Shown piece after piece: positions 43,497 to 51,449 of a stretch of 64,000 nucleotides of DNA. The first letter of the stretch is position 1. Each line of letters begins with the position of its first letter. The DNA comes from a virus. Location of the stretch: the IMG/VR virus record IMGVR_UViG_3300044613_002638, positions 1 to 64,000 of that record; one strand, given 5' to 3'. Below the pieces are notes generated by a model. It worked only from the letters and a program-made list of their open reading frames with translations, did no database searches and was not told the origin of the DNA. A program made the translations under genes and the position numbers.

Positions 43497-43504
43497 GGTA
43501 AATA
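43497..43504 (+). promoter_or_regulatory. Late promoter element GGTAAATA before portal gene
   Basis: GGTAAATACTATATT begins 5 bp after the tape measure stop and 21 bp before the portal ATG. It matches the 3' part of the T4 late consensus (AAATACTAT). Confidence 0.55.
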
Positions 43505-43525
43505 CTATATTCATTGAGATAACAT

Positions 43526-45238
43526 ATGACTTGGCGTAAGTATTTTAAAAGTAGCAATCTACCCAGTAACATTAGTCCTCTAGGCAGTGGTCGTATGCCA
43601 GATCCTGGTTACAGAAACTATCAGAGCAATCTTCCAGATGTGTATATAGGACACCCTAATCGTATTGAACGTTATAATCAATATGAACAAATGGACATGG
43701 ATTCAGAAATTAATGCAGCTTTAGATATTTTATCTGAGTTTATGACTCAGAAAAACGAAGCTAACAATACTCCATTTGACATTAAATTTAAAGATGATCC
43801 TACAGATAATGAAGTAAAAATTATAAAAGAACAACTTCAACAATGGGTCAAATTAAACGAATTTAACAGCAGAATATTTAAAATAGTAAGAAATACCATA
43901 AAATACGGTGATCAAGTGTTTGTTCGTGATCCAGAAAACTTTAAATTATTCTGGGTAGAAATGAGTAAAGTGGTCAAGGTTATTGTTAATGAAAGTGAAG
44001 GCAAAAAACCTGAGCAGTATATTTTAAAAGACATTAATCCTAACTTTGAAAATCTTACAGTCACAGCAGTGACTACGTCTGACCAATACATGAACCATCC
44101 ACAAGTAGGCGGTCCAAGTGGTAGTTACATTCAACCTAGTGTACCAACAGGCGGTGGCGGCAGATTTACTCGTGCGCAAAATGAAGCAGCGATCAATTCT
44201 GAACATGTTGTGCATCTAAGTTTAACCGAAGGTTTAGATGTATATTGGCCATTTGGCACAAGTGTACTAGAAAATGTTTTCAAAGTGTTTAAGCAAAAAG
44301 AATTACTAGAAGACGCAATTATTATCTATCGAGTGCAACGTGCTCCTGAGCGTAGAGTATTTAAAATCGACGTGGGTAATATGCCCAGTCACATGGCTAT
44401 GGCATTTGTTGAGCGTATCAAAAACGAAATCAGTCAGCGTAGAATTCCTACACAAACAGGCGGTGGTGCCAACATGATGGATGCCACTTACAATCCATTG
44501 GCACAAATGGAAGATTATTTTTTCCCTGTAACAGCCGAAGGTCGCGGATCTAGTGTTGACACATTACAAGGCGCAAGTAACCTAGGAGAAATCACAGACT
44601 TACGCTATTTTACAAACAAATTATTCCGTGGCCTGCGTATTCCTAGCAGTTACTTGCCGGTTACCCTGGAAGACGGTACACAAGCATTCAATGACGGGCG
44701 TGTGGGTACAGCCTTGATTCAAGAATGGCGATTTAATCAATATTGCCAGAGACTACAAAGCAGTATTATTGAAACTCTAGATCAGGAGTTTAAACTGTTT
44801 ATGCGTTGGCGCGGTGTAAACATTGATAGTCAGTTATTTGAATTAATATTTGAACCGCCACAGAACTTTGCACAGTATCGCCAGGCTGATGTTGACAGTG
44901 CTAGAATTGCTACATTCACTGCACTTGAGGCATATCCATACTTTAGTAAACGTTATCTAATGAAACGTTATTTGGGTATGAGTGAACAAGAAATGAGCGA
45001 AAATGAAACCATGTGGTCAGAAGAACAAGGTGATGTTGAGCTAGCCCCGGTCGAAGATCCCAATTTAAGAAGTGTAGGTATAAGTCCAGGTGGTATAGCT
45101 GGCGATTTAGAAAATGTTGCTCCGCCCACAGAAACTCCTCCAGAAGGTGAAGCCGGCGCACCAGGCGGAGCAGTACCAGCAGCAGGAGGACCAGTGGGCG
45201 TTCCTGCACAAACGGCACCCGCTGGTGCAACAATTTAA
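43526..45238 (+). CDS. 20: Portal vertex protein gp20-like, 570 aa
   Basis: Forms the dodecameric DNA entry channel of the head. Hallmarks: RIERYNQYEQMDMDSEINAA, ALDILSEFMTQKNE, RNTIKYGDQVFVRD, RVQRAPERRVFKIDVGNMP, YNPLAQMEDYFFPVTAEGRG and SSVDTLQGASNLGEITDLRY, then FRGLRIPSSYLP, all typical of T4-type portals. The C-terminal tail (after about 510) is Pro/Gly/Ala-rich and disordered. Size is close to T4 gp20 (524). Followed by the short core genes in the conserved order 20-(67/68)-21-22-23. Confidence 0.92.
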   Translation: MTWRKYFKSSNLPSNISPLGSGRMPDPGYRNYQSNLPDVYIGHPNRIERYNQYEQMDMDSEINAALDILSEFMTQKNEANNTPFDIKFKDDPTDNEVKIIKEQLQQWVKLNEFNSRIFKIVRNTIKYGDQVFVRDPENFKLFWVEMSKVVKVIVNESEGKKPEQYILKDINPNFENLTVTAVTTSDQYMNHPQVGGPSGSYIQPSVPTGGGGRFTRAQNEAAINSEHVVHLSLTEGLDVYWPFGTSVLENVFKVFKQKELLEDAIIIYRVQRAPERRVFKIDVGNMPSHMAMAFVERIKNEISQRRIPTQTGGGANMMDATYNPLAQMEDYFFPVTAEGRGSSVDTLQGASNLGEITDLRYFTNKLFRGLRIPSSYLPVTLEDGTQAFNDGRVGTALIQEWRFNQYCQRLQSSIIETLDQEFKLFMRWRGVNIDSQLFELIFEPPQNFAQYRQADVDSARIATFTALEAYPYFSKRYLMKRYLGMSEQEMSENETMWSEEQGDVELAPVEDPNLRSVGISPGGIAGDLENVAPPTETPPEGEAGAPGGAVPAAGGPVGVPAQTAPAGATI

Positions 45239-45246
45239 CAGGTTTG

Positions 45247-45254
45247 AGTAAATA
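45247..45254 (+). promoter_or_regulatory. Late promoter-like AGTAAATA abutting the 74-aa gene
   Basis: AGTAAATA, then five bases (GTATT), then the ATG at 45260. This is the same spacing as at gp25. No ribosome-binding site fits between element and start. Confidence 0.45.
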
Positions 45255-45259
45255 GTATT

Positions 45260-45484
45260 ATGATTGTTACAGAATTATTTGACCCTGCTAAACCTGGATA
45301 CGAAACTCCTAGCTTGGATAATACACCTCTTAAGCTGTCAGATCTACGCAAAACTAGACTTACTCTAGCCGATCTAAGCAGACTGAGAATGGCCAATGAT
45401 GTACGTAAAGTAGAACACGAAAAGAAATTAGAAAAAGTATCAAAACAGTATAAACCGCCTGCAGCAGCACCTGCACCGATGTAG
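45260..45484 (+). CDS. Small prohead core protein, gp67-like by position, 74 aa
   Basis: Lies between the portal gene and the acidic core gene, where T4 has gene 67. The sequence contains DNTPLKLSDLRKTRLTLADL and RLRMANDVRKVEHEKKLEKV, a helical, charged segment, then a Pro/Ala tail. T4-like marine phages have a similar small protein here (pattern KLSDLRKTRLTL ... LR-NDVRKLEHE). A scaffold or core role is inferred from gene order and charge. Start ATG has no upstream ribosome site but a late promoter element 5 bp away. Confidence 0.6.
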   Translation: MIVTELFDPAKPGYETPSLDNTPLKLSDLRKTRLTLADLSRLRMANDVRKVEHEKKLEKVSKQYKPPAAAPAPM

Positions 45485-45537
45485 TCCGCCTAAATCCTTC
45501 AAAAAAACACCATTTAACCCCATTATCTAGGTATTTT

Positions 45538-45545
45538 AGTAAATA
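45538..45545 (+). promoter_or_regulatory. Late promoter element AGTAAATA before acidic core gene
   Basis: AGTAAATAAAATA lies in the 96-bp gap upstream of the 45581 gene. AAGGAG follows 6-11 bp before the ATG as the ribosome site. Confidence 0.5.
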
Positions 45546-45580
45546 AAATACAGCCATATTATTATTTTAAGGAGTCCCTA

Positions 45581-46585
45581 ATGAACAAATATGAACAGCT
45601 AATTGAACACATTATCAACGACGAGGAAGACAAAGCTCGTGCGTTGTTTCACGAAATCGTGGTTGAAAAATCACGTGACATTTACGAAAGTCTAATGGAT
45701 GAAGAGTATGCCGAAGAAGCAGTAGGCGGTGATCAAGTTGAGTCCATGGTTGACGAAATCTCTATGGATGAAACAGACGGCATCGGTGAAGGCGACGACG
45801 AAGATGACGGCGAACTAGACATGGGCGACATGAGCAGCATGGATGACTCAGGCGACGATCATCATGACGATGTAGGCGGCGACGAAAATCTAGAGCAAAA
45901 AGTTATGGATCTCGAGTCAGAATTAGAAGCATTGAAAGCAGAATTTGAACAACTGATGGGCGGCGACGACGACATGGGCGACGACATGGGCATGGATGAC
46001 ATGGGCATGGATGACATGGGAGACGACATGGGTGGCAACGGTGACGAATTCAAGATGATGGAAGAGTCAGACGACGAAGAAGAAATGACCGAAGCCAAAG
46101 AAGAAGATGACGAAAAAGATGACGACGACAAAGTAGAAGAGTCTGTATACGAGTCAAAGCGTCAGCCACTACAAAAGACCGCAGTAGATCTAATGCGTGA
46201 ATATGTAGAAAAAATCAGCGCACCAAGCAACACAGAAGGTCAGCCAGCAGGTACTAGTACAGGCGGCGATCACGCAAATGTAAACACCCAGTCAACAGTA
46301 GCAGGTAAAAACGACATGGGCGGTACTGCTAAAAATTTAGTACAAGGTGGCACTGGTGCAGATGCTAATCCTGATGGCACAAGTCCAAAAGGTAAAGTTG
46401 ATGGCAAACTAGTAAAGAATGTACAAGAGATTGACGTTGCTAAACGCAATGTAAATAAGCCCGGTGGTAACAAAGGTGCGCAGAATTTCTACAACACCAA
46501 AGCTGGTGCCAAAAAGGGCGAAGGGCAAACTACCGATGGCTCAGTACCTGTCCAGAAGAAGAGTATTGAACCAGGTGGTAATTAA
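45581..46585 (+). CDS. Acidic prohead core protein (gp68-like), 334 aa
   Basis: The N-terminus MNKYEQLIEHIINDEEDKAR, ALFHEIVVEKSRDIYESLMD is the conserved part in marine T4-like core proteins. Residues about 60-200 are dominated by Asp/Glu/Met/Gly (repeats of DDMGMDDMG), giving a very acidic chain. A helical stretch (LEQKVMDLESELEALKAEFE) suggests coiled coil. The C-terminal third is Gly/Asn/Lys-rich and disordered. It is placed between portal and protease like T4 67/68. The role is internal scaffold and probable substrate of gp21. AAGGAG is its ribosome site. Confidence 0.65.
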   Translation: MNKYEQLIEHIINDEEDKARALFHEIVVEKSRDIYESLMDEEYAEEAVGGDQVESMVDEISMDETDGIGEGDDEDDGELDMGDMSSMDDSGDDHHDDVGGDENLEQKVMDLESELEALKAEFEQLMGGDDDMGDDMGMDDMGMDDMGDDMGGNGDEFKMMEESDDEEEMTEAKEEDDEKDDDDKVEESVYESKRQPLQKTAVDLMREYVEKISAPSNTEGQPAGTSTGGDHANVNTQSTVAGKNDMGGTAKNLVQGGTGADANPDGTSPKGKVDGKLVKNVQEIDVAKRNVNKPGGNKGAQNFYNTKAGAKKGEGQTTDGSVPVQKKSIEPGGN

Positions 46586-46598
46586 TTAGGGCAATAAT

Positions 46599-47240
46599 AT
46601 GGCTTTGTACCTAAAAGAAGATCTTACTTTTGACCGTGCTCAGATAGAAGTCTTATCCGAAGATTCTACTAACGGTCAAGGTAAGAATCTGTATATGAAA
46701 GGGATATTCATTGAGGGCGGCGTGAAAAATGCTAACCAACGTGTTTATCCCGTTCACGAAATTGAAAAAGCCGTTACGCAGATTAACGAACAAATCAAGA
46801 GCGGACACAGTGTTCTTGGTGAAGTTGATCACCCTGATGACCTAAAAATTAATTTGGATCGTGTAAGTCACATGATTGAAGGCATGTGGATGGACGGTCC
46901 TTGCGGCCACGGTAAATTAAAAATCCTACCAACACCAATGGGCAAACTAGTTGAAGCTATGTTGACTAGTGGTGTAAAGTTAGGCGTTAGTAGTCGTGGA
47001 TCAGGTGAAGTAAATGAAAGTTCGGGACATGTCAGTGGTTTTGATATTATTACTGTTGACATTGTAGCACAGCCTTCGGCTCCGCATGCATATCCTAAAG
47101 CAATCTATGAGGGCTTGATGAATATGCGTCATGGACACCGAGTGTTAGAAGTGGCTCGTGATGCCACACAAGATCAAAAAGTACAGAAGTACCTGAAAGA
47201 AGGCCTAACACGCCTAATCAATGACCTTAAGTTAAAATAG
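46599..47240 (+). CDS. 21: Prohead core protease gp21-like, 213 aa
   Basis: Serine protease of the herpesvirus-assemblin fold that matures the prohead. Seen: LYMKGIFIEGGVKNANQRVY, VLGEVDHPDDLKINLDRVSH with the catalytic His at 78, and GVKLGVSSRGSGEV with the catalytic Ser at 131 or 132. Then comes FDIITVDIVAQPSAPHAYPK. Length equals T4 gp21 (212). The gene follows the acidic core gene after 13 bp and precedes gp22. Its cleavage consensus (L/I-x-E) is present in gp23 at LME. Confidence 0.92.
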   Translation: MALYLKEDLTFDRAQIEVLSEDSTNGQGKNLYMKGIFIEGGVKNANQRVYPVHEIEKAVTQINEQIKSGHSVLGEVDHPDDLKINLDRVSHMIEGMWMDGPCGHGKLKILPTPMGKLVEAMLTSGVKLGVSSRGSGEVNESSGHVSGFDIITVDIVAQPSAPHAYPKAIYEGLMNMRHGHRVLEVARDATQDQKVQKYLKEGLTRLINDLKLK

Positions 47241-47250
47241 GAGAAACCTG

Positions 47251-48357
47251 ATGTTATTAGATGCTATCAAACCATTGGTAGACAGCGGCATCATAAACGA
47301 AGATACTAAGCAGGCAATTAGCGAAGCTTGGGAAGCAAAACTTCTCGAAGCTCGTGAAAGTGTTCGTGCAGAACTTCGCGAAGAATTCGCTCAAAGATAC
47401 CAACATGACAAGCAAGTTATGGTTGAAGCTCTAGACAAAATGGTAACTGAATCTCTACAAAACGAACTCGAAGAGTTTGCAGCAGAGAAACAAGCTCTAG
47501 CAGAAGATCGTGCGAAATTTAAAGTTCACATGGTCGAAAACAGTACTAAGTTTAATAATTTCATGGTTAGCAAACTAGCCGAAGAAATTAAAGAACTGCG
47601 CGAAGACCGTAAACAATATGAAAATAGTATTAGTAAGCTAGAATCATTTGTTATCAAGTCTTTAGCAGAAGAAATTTCTGAGTTTGAGCAAGACAAGCAA
47701 GCAGTGGTTGAGACAAAAGTTCGTCTAATTGCTGGTGCTAAAGACAAGCTTGCTGAATTACAACAGAATTTTATTAGTCGTTCTGCAGAACTAGTTAAGG
47801 AATCAATTACCAAGAAACTAGAGTCAGAAATGACTCAACTCAAAGAAGACATCCAAATTGCTCGCGAGAACATGTTTGGTCGTCAACTCTTTGAAGCTTT
47901 TGCAAGTGAATTTGCAGTTACTCACTTAAATGAGAACAAAGAAATTCGCAAGCTACAGGCTGTCATTGCCACTAAAGAGCAAGCACTGCAAGAGGCACAA
48001 GCTCAAGCAGAACAAGCCGCAATGATTGTTGAATCAAAAGACAAAGAGATTAAGATTATTAAAGAATCAACAGAACGTAAGGAAATCCTTACTAATCTAT
48101 TGAAAACTTTAAACAAGGAGAAAGCTGTAGTCATGAGCGAACTTCTTGAAAGTGTGCAAACTGCAAAGTTGCAGAGTGCATACGAAAAGTATCTACCAGC
48201 AGTACTAAACAACACAGCAGCACCTGCAGCAAAGCCAAAAACAATGCTCGCAGAAGGCCGTGTAGAAGTAACTGGTGATAAATCTGCTACAACACCTGCA
48301 GTCGAAGAAAACGTACATAATGTTTTTGAGATCAAGCGTTTAGCAGGGCTTAAGTAA
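47251..48357 (+). CDS. 22: Prohead scaffold protein gp22-like, 368 aa
   Basis: Highly helical, Glu/Lys/Gln-rich scaffold with long coiled coils (SVRAELREEFAQRYQHDKQV, ELEEFAAEKQALAEDRAKFK, FEQDKQAVVETKVRLIAGAK). The C-terminus HNVFEIKRLAGLK matches the form of gp22 ends in the group (xxFxVxRxxxLAGL). Located between protease and major capsid, preceded by TAGGAGAAAC. It forms the inner core on which gp23 assembles and is degraded by gp21. Larger than T4 gp22 (269). Confidence 0.85.
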   Translation: MLLDAIKPLVDSGIINEDTKQAISEAWEAKLLEARESVRAELREEFAQRYQHDKQVMVEALDKMVTESLQNELEEFAAEKQALAEDRAKFKVHMVENSTKFNNFMVSKLAEEIKELREDRKQYENSISKLESFVIKSLAEEISEFEQDKQAVVETKVRLIAGAKDKLAELQQNFISRSAELVKESITKKLESEMTQLKEDIQIARENMFGRQLFEAFASEFAVTHLNENKEIRKLQAVIATKEQALQEAQAQAEQAAMIVESKDKEIKIIKESTERKEILTNLLKTLNKEKAVVMSELLESVQTAKLQSAYEKYLPAVLNNTAAPAAKPKTMLAEGRVEVTGDKSATTPAVEENVHNVFEIKRLAGLK

Positions 48358-48359
48358 AC

Positions 48360-48367
48360 CCTAAATA
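48360..48367 (+). promoter_or_regulatory. Late promoter element CCTAAATA before gp23
   Basis: CCTAAATA lies directly after the gp22 stop and 17 bp before the major capsid ATG. GGAGAAAAGGA follows as the ribosome site. It would give gp23 its own high-level late transcript. Confidence 0.45.
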
Positions 48368-48384
48368 GGAGAAAAGGAATAAAA

Positions 48385-49581
48385 ATGACACAAGCATTAC
48401 TAGAAAGCCGTTGGGGCGAAACTAAAGACGCTCTGTTAGAAGGCTTAAACGGTTCTAAAAGAACCACAATGGGTGTAATCCTCGAGAACACTCGCAAGCA
48501 CTTGATGGAAGCAGCTACAGCTGGTGCTACAGCCGCTTCAAACGTTGCAACACTAAATCGTGTAATTCTACCAGTTATTCGACGTGTGATGCCAACAGTT
48601 ATTGCAAACGAAATCGTTGGTGTTCAGCCAATGACTGGACCTGTTGCACAGATCCATACTCTACGTGTTCGTTATGCAGACAACACCACTGACACTGCTA
48701 GCCCATACGCTACTGGTACCACAGCTGGTGATGAAGCACTAAGTCCATTTAAGATTGCTGTTGCTTACTCCGGTTTAACCGCAGGTGGTACAGCTACAAC
48801 TGGTAAGGCAGCTACTACTTCTACTCTAGAAGGTGTACCTGGTAACCGTATCAACGTACAAATCTTAAAGCAAGTTGTTGAAGCGAAAACACGTAAGTTA
48901 AGTGCTCGCTGGACATTTGAAGCTGCTCAAGATGCACAAGCCATGCATGGTTTGGATATTGAAGCAGAAATCATGGCAGCTCTAGCACAAGAAATCACTG
49001 TTGAAATTGACCAAGAAATTCTTGGTTCACTACGCAGTCTTTCTGCTACTGAGTTTACATTTGACCAAGCTGCTGTAAGTGGTACTGCAACATTCGTTGG
49101 TGACGAACACGCTGCTTTAGCTGTTCTAATCAATCGTACAGCAAACCTAATCGCTTCACGTACACGTCGTGGTGCTGGTAACTGGGCAGTTGTTAGCCCA
49201 GCAGCTTTAACTGTACTACAAAGCGCAACAACTTCAGCATTTGCTCGTACAACTGAAGGTACCTTTGAAGCACCTACTAACACTAAGTTTGTTGGTACAT
49301 TAAATGGCGCAATGCGTATCTATGTTGACAGCTATGCAAGCGATACACAGGCAGTTTTAGTTGGTTATAAGGGTTCAAGCGAGGCTGATGCAGCCGCGTT
49401 CTACTGCCCATATATTCCTCTAATGAGTTCTGGTGTTGTTCTAGATCCAGCAACATTTGAACCAGTAGTTGGCTTTATGACACGTTACGGTTATGTTGAG
49501 TTGACAAACACAGCATCATCGTTCGGTAACGCAGCCGACTACCTAGGTGAGATTGCTGTTTCTAACCTATCGTTCCAGTAA
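48385..49581 (+). CDS. 23: Major capsid protein gp23-like, 398 aa
   Basis: HK97-fold capsid protein. Visible: LPVIRRVMPTVIANEIVGVQ, MTGPVAQIHTLRVRY, LSARWTFEAAQDAQAMHGLD, IEAEIMAALAQEITVEIDQE, TRRGAGNWAVVSPAALTVLQ, AFYCPYIPLMSSGVVLDPAT and FEPVVGFMTRYGYVEL. Residues 1-42 end in LME, a gp21-type cleavage site, followed by AATAG. At 398 residues it is compact compared with T4 gp23 (521), with the insertion-domain part reduced. The gene has its own TAAATA element and strong ribosome site and is closed by a terminator. Confidence 0.93.
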   Translation: MTQALLESRWGETKDALLEGLNGSKRTTMGVILENTRKHLMEAATAGATAASNVATLNRVILPVIRRVMPTVIANEIVGVQPMTGPVAQIHTLRVRYADNTTDTASPYATGTTAGDEALSPFKIAVAYSGLTAGGTATTGKAATTSTLEGVPGNRINVQILKQVVEAKTRKLSARWTFEAAQDAQAMHGLDIEAEIMAALAQEITVEIDQEILGSLRSLSATEFTFDQAAVSGTATFVGDEHAALAVLINRTANLIASRTRRGAGNWAVVSPAALTVLQSATTSAFARTTEGTFEAPTNTKFVGTLNGAMRIYVDSYASDTQAVLVGYKGSSEADAAAFYCPYIPLMSSGVVLDPATFEPVVGFMTRYGYVELTNTASSFGNAADYLGEIAVSNLSFQ

Positions 49582-49606
49582 TTTTCCACTCGGGATGGGA
49601 AACATT

Positions 49607-49629
49607 AAAGGGCCGCAAGGCCCTTTTTT
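49607..49629 (+). terminator. Rho-independent terminator after gp23
   Basis: AAAGGGCC-GCAA-GGCCCTTT (stem of 8 bp, GNRA loop) followed by TTT and then G. Located 26 bp after the gp23 stop. Confidence 0.85.
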
Positions 49630-49638
49630 GTTGGGTAC

Positions 49639-49646
49639 AATAAATA
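49639..49646 (+). promoter_or_regulatory. Late promoter element AATAAATA after gp23 terminator
   Basis: AATAAATATTATTG lies just behind the gp23 terminator and 71 bp upstream of the ATG at 49717. It would restart transcription for the next virion gene. Confidence 0.5.
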
Positions 49647-49716
49647 TTATTGTTCACAAGAACTTATGCGGAGCCAACCGTGTAGGCCTAGAACGCCAAC
49701 TTTAAGGAGAATAAAA

Positions 49717-50208
49717 ATGGCAAGAGGTTTAAAAATTAGTCATGAGCGTAGTGATGGTACTTTAGTTGATCAAGAAGTAAGTACAACAATAAGTTCAATT
49801 GGTGGTACAGGCGGTATACCCCAATGGATTACTGTACAAGGTGTAAAAACTGTTAAAGTTCAATTTAGAACTGATGCAGGTATTTTACATGCTAATGCTT
49901 ATATCATTGCACAGAAAGGTGCTAAACAGTTTTTAGTTGCAAACGCCGTAGGCGCAGTAGGAAGTCACACACAATCAAATGCTAGCATTACTGTTGCAAC
50001 ATTGACAGCAGGTGCTGATGCAGCAAACGCCGAGCCAGCAAGTGGATCAAGTACTATGACTGTTACAGGTTATAATACAAGCAATGTCCGTTTTTATGTA
50101 AAGCGTATTTCTAATAAATTTGTTTGGGATTTCAGTGATAATAGATATCGCTGGAGAACTAGCGACAGTGTTGCTACTTCAACTTTTGCTAATGTTGAAT
50201 GTCATTGA
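49717..50208 (+). CDS. Virion-associated protein after gp23, 163 aa
   Basis: I place the start at ATG 49717 (MARGLKISHERSDGTLVDQE), which has AAGGAGA upstream, rather than the in-frame ATG at 49666. The protein is beta-rich with VKTVKVQFRTDAGILHANAY, IIAQKGAKQFLVANAVGAVG, and a C-terminal VRFYVKRISNKFVWDFSDNR. No enzymatic motif. It has its own promoter and terminator, as expected for an abundant structural protein. Its place next to gp23 suggests head decoration or a tail/fibre protein; both are inference. Confidence 0.6.
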   Translation: MARGLKISHERSDGTLVDQEVSTTISSIGGTGGIPQWITVQGVKTVKVQFRTDAGILHANAYIIAQKGAKQFLVANAVGAVGSHTQSNASITVATLTAGADAANAEPASGSSTMTVTGYNTSNVRFYVKRISNKFVWDFSDNRYRWRTSDSVATSTFANVECH

Positions 50209-50225
50209 CCTTCATCAAACGGTAG

Positions 50226-50249
50226 AAACCCGCTTCGGCGGGTTTTTTT
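50226..50249 (+). terminator. Rho-independent terminator
   Basis: AAACCCGC-TTCG-GCGGGTTT (8-bp stem with UUCG tetraloop) followed by TTTT. It starts 18 bp after the stop of the 49717 gene. Confidence 0.9.
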
Positions 50250-50274
50250 ATTGGATCACTCAAACTTATATTAG

Positions 50275-50282
50275 CATAAATA
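50275..50282 (+). promoter_or_regulatory. Late promoter element CATAAATA for the fibre block
   Basis: CATAAATATTATTAATAAGG lies 20 bp before the ATG at 50302 and just behind a strong terminator. It is the likely start of the fibre gene transcript. Confidence 0.6.
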
Positions 50283-50301
50283 TTATTAATAAGGACATTA
50301 T

Positions 50302-50682
50302 ATGCCAGTAGTTAAAAGTTTAAATACTGATTACATCATTACCAATAAGTTAAAGGCTAATGCTAACATAACTTTATCTACAGATACAGTTTTTATTCAA
50401 GGTAACTTGTATGTTGGAGGAAATGCCACTGCCGTAACAAAAACTGATTTAAATATCACTGATAACATAATTACACTTAACGCAGGGGAAACTGGCCCTG
50501 GCGTATCATTAATTACTTCTGGTATTAATGTTGATCGAGGCTCGTTAGCTAATGTAGCAGTATTATGGAATGAAACACTAGGCCAATGGACACTAACCAA
50601 TGATGGTAGTACCTACGGTGTTATTCAAACAGTAACCGTGGGATCAGTGACATCACCACAAGTCTATGCCCTAGTATTATAA
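50302..50682 (+). CDS. Small fibre-type virion protein, 126 aa
   Basis: The sequence has DYIITNKLKANANITLSTDT, VFIQGNLYVGGNATAV, then TDLNITDNIITLNAGETGPG, VSLITSGINVDRGSLANVAV and LWNETLGQWTLTNDGS. The second half is the domain 'D-x-I-x-L-x-x-G ... G-I-x-x-(D/N)RG ... A-x-(L/I)W(N/D/Q)E' found also in the products of 55656 and 59424, known from marine T4-like fibres. Here it stands alone without a shaft or tip, so it may be a minor or adaptor subunit. AAGGAC precedes the ATG. Confidence 0.6.
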   Translation: MPVVKSLNTDYIITNKLKANANITLSTDTVFIQGNLYVGGNATAVTKTDLNITDNIITLNAGETGPGVSLITSGINVDRGSLANVAVLWNETLGQWTLTNDGSTYGVIQTVTVGSVTSPQVYALVL

Positions 50683-50691
50683 GGAATAAAA

Positions 50692-51015
50692 ATGGCAATT
50701 CACAGTACAGTTTTAGTAGATACAGGACAACAAGCAGCTAATGTGTTAGAATCATCAGGAGTCAGCGGCGTAGCTGTCACTACTATGTATTTTTGCAATA
50801 CAAACACTGCTGCCACTGCGTTTACGTTGCATGTAGTTGGAGCAGGATTTATTGCTAACGCAAACAACATTGTTTATAAAAATAAAGTAATTACAGCAGG
50901 TGACACTTATGTAGTTGATTGGGAAAAATTAGTTTTAGGACCCGGCGACACTATAAGAGGTAACGCAAATGTGGGTAATTCTATTGTAGCTACAGTAAGC
51001 ACTATAGGTGTATAA
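50692..51015 (+). CDS. Small beta-structured virion protein, 107 aa
   Basis: Compact beta protein: MAIHSTVLVDTGQQAANVLE, VAVTTMYFCNTNTAATAFTL, HVVGAGF, ITAGDTYVVDWEKLVLGPGD, TIRGNAN. The layout (strand, MYFCN turn, AGDTYV, GD-x-I) resembles the 118-residue product of 63229-63585, so the two are probably related. AAGGAATAAAA precedes the ATG, and the stop overlaps the next ATG by one base. Likely a fibre-associated or decoration subunit; function unknown. Confidence 0.55.
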   Translation: MAIHSTVLVDTGQQAANVLESSGVSGVAVTTMYFCNTNTAATAFTLHVVGAGFIANANNIVYKNKVITAGDTYVVDWEKLVLGPGDTIRGNANVGNSIVATVSTIGV

Positions 51016-51440
51016 TGGGACGTTATTTAAAAAATACACAACTGCAAGGAGGAAGTTATGCTATACAATTACCATTGGGTAGTAATAGCATTGGTCCTGA
51101 CCAACCAGTTAATGGACAAATAAGATTTAATACTAGTAACAATCGTGTAGAATTATTTTTTGCTGGTGTATGGAATCAAGTTGCAAAAATTGGTTCTGTT
51201 AACATTACAGTAGACGAATTTACTGGAGACGGTGTAACAACCACATTTACCATGAGTCAGGCTGAAAGCAGTGAAAGTGCTATTTTAGTTTCAATTGGCG
51301 GTGTTTATCAACAACCTATTACAAATTATACTGTTGATGGTAGCACTACAATTACTTTTACTAGTCCACCACCAGCCCCTGGTGTTAATCCTAACAAAAT
51401 TGTTGTAGTGCATAATCTCAACAGCACTGATGCTGCATAA
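51015..51440 (+). CDS. Small fibre-type protein with QQP module, 141 aa
   Basis: The N-terminal part GSYAIQLPLGSNSIGPDQPV, NGQIRFNTSNNRVELFFAGV and WNQV is a fibre attachment module. The C-terminal part DEFTGDGVTTTFTMSQAESS, ILVSIGGVYQQPITNYTVDG and TTITFTSPPPAPGVN is a beta-sandwich module that recurs in the products of 51450 and 55656 (with INGTLQQPGTAYTVSG and TNGVLQIPGLAYTVSG). The gene overlaps its upstream neighbour by one base and precedes the large fibre gene by 9 bp. Possible attachment or chaperone subunit. Confidence 0.6.
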   Translation: MGRYLKNTQLQGGSYAIQLPLGSNSIGPDQPVNGQIRFNTSNNRVELFFAGVWNQVAKIGSVNITVDEFTGDGVTTTFTMSQAESSESAILVSIGGVYQQPITNYTVDGSTTITFTSPPPAPGVNPNKIVVVHNLNSTDAA

Positions 51441-51449
51441 GGACCAGTA

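Noticed and set aside
48003-48497. Minus-strand ORF of 164 codons across the gp22-gp23 junction
   Set aside because: Antisense to two certain genes and to the gp23 ribosome site; no family pattern.
49666-49716. Upstream ATG start for the protein after gp23
   Set aside because: The ATG at 49717 has a clear AAGGAGA site; the upstream extension (MRSQPCRPRTP...) has none and lies in the late promoter leader.
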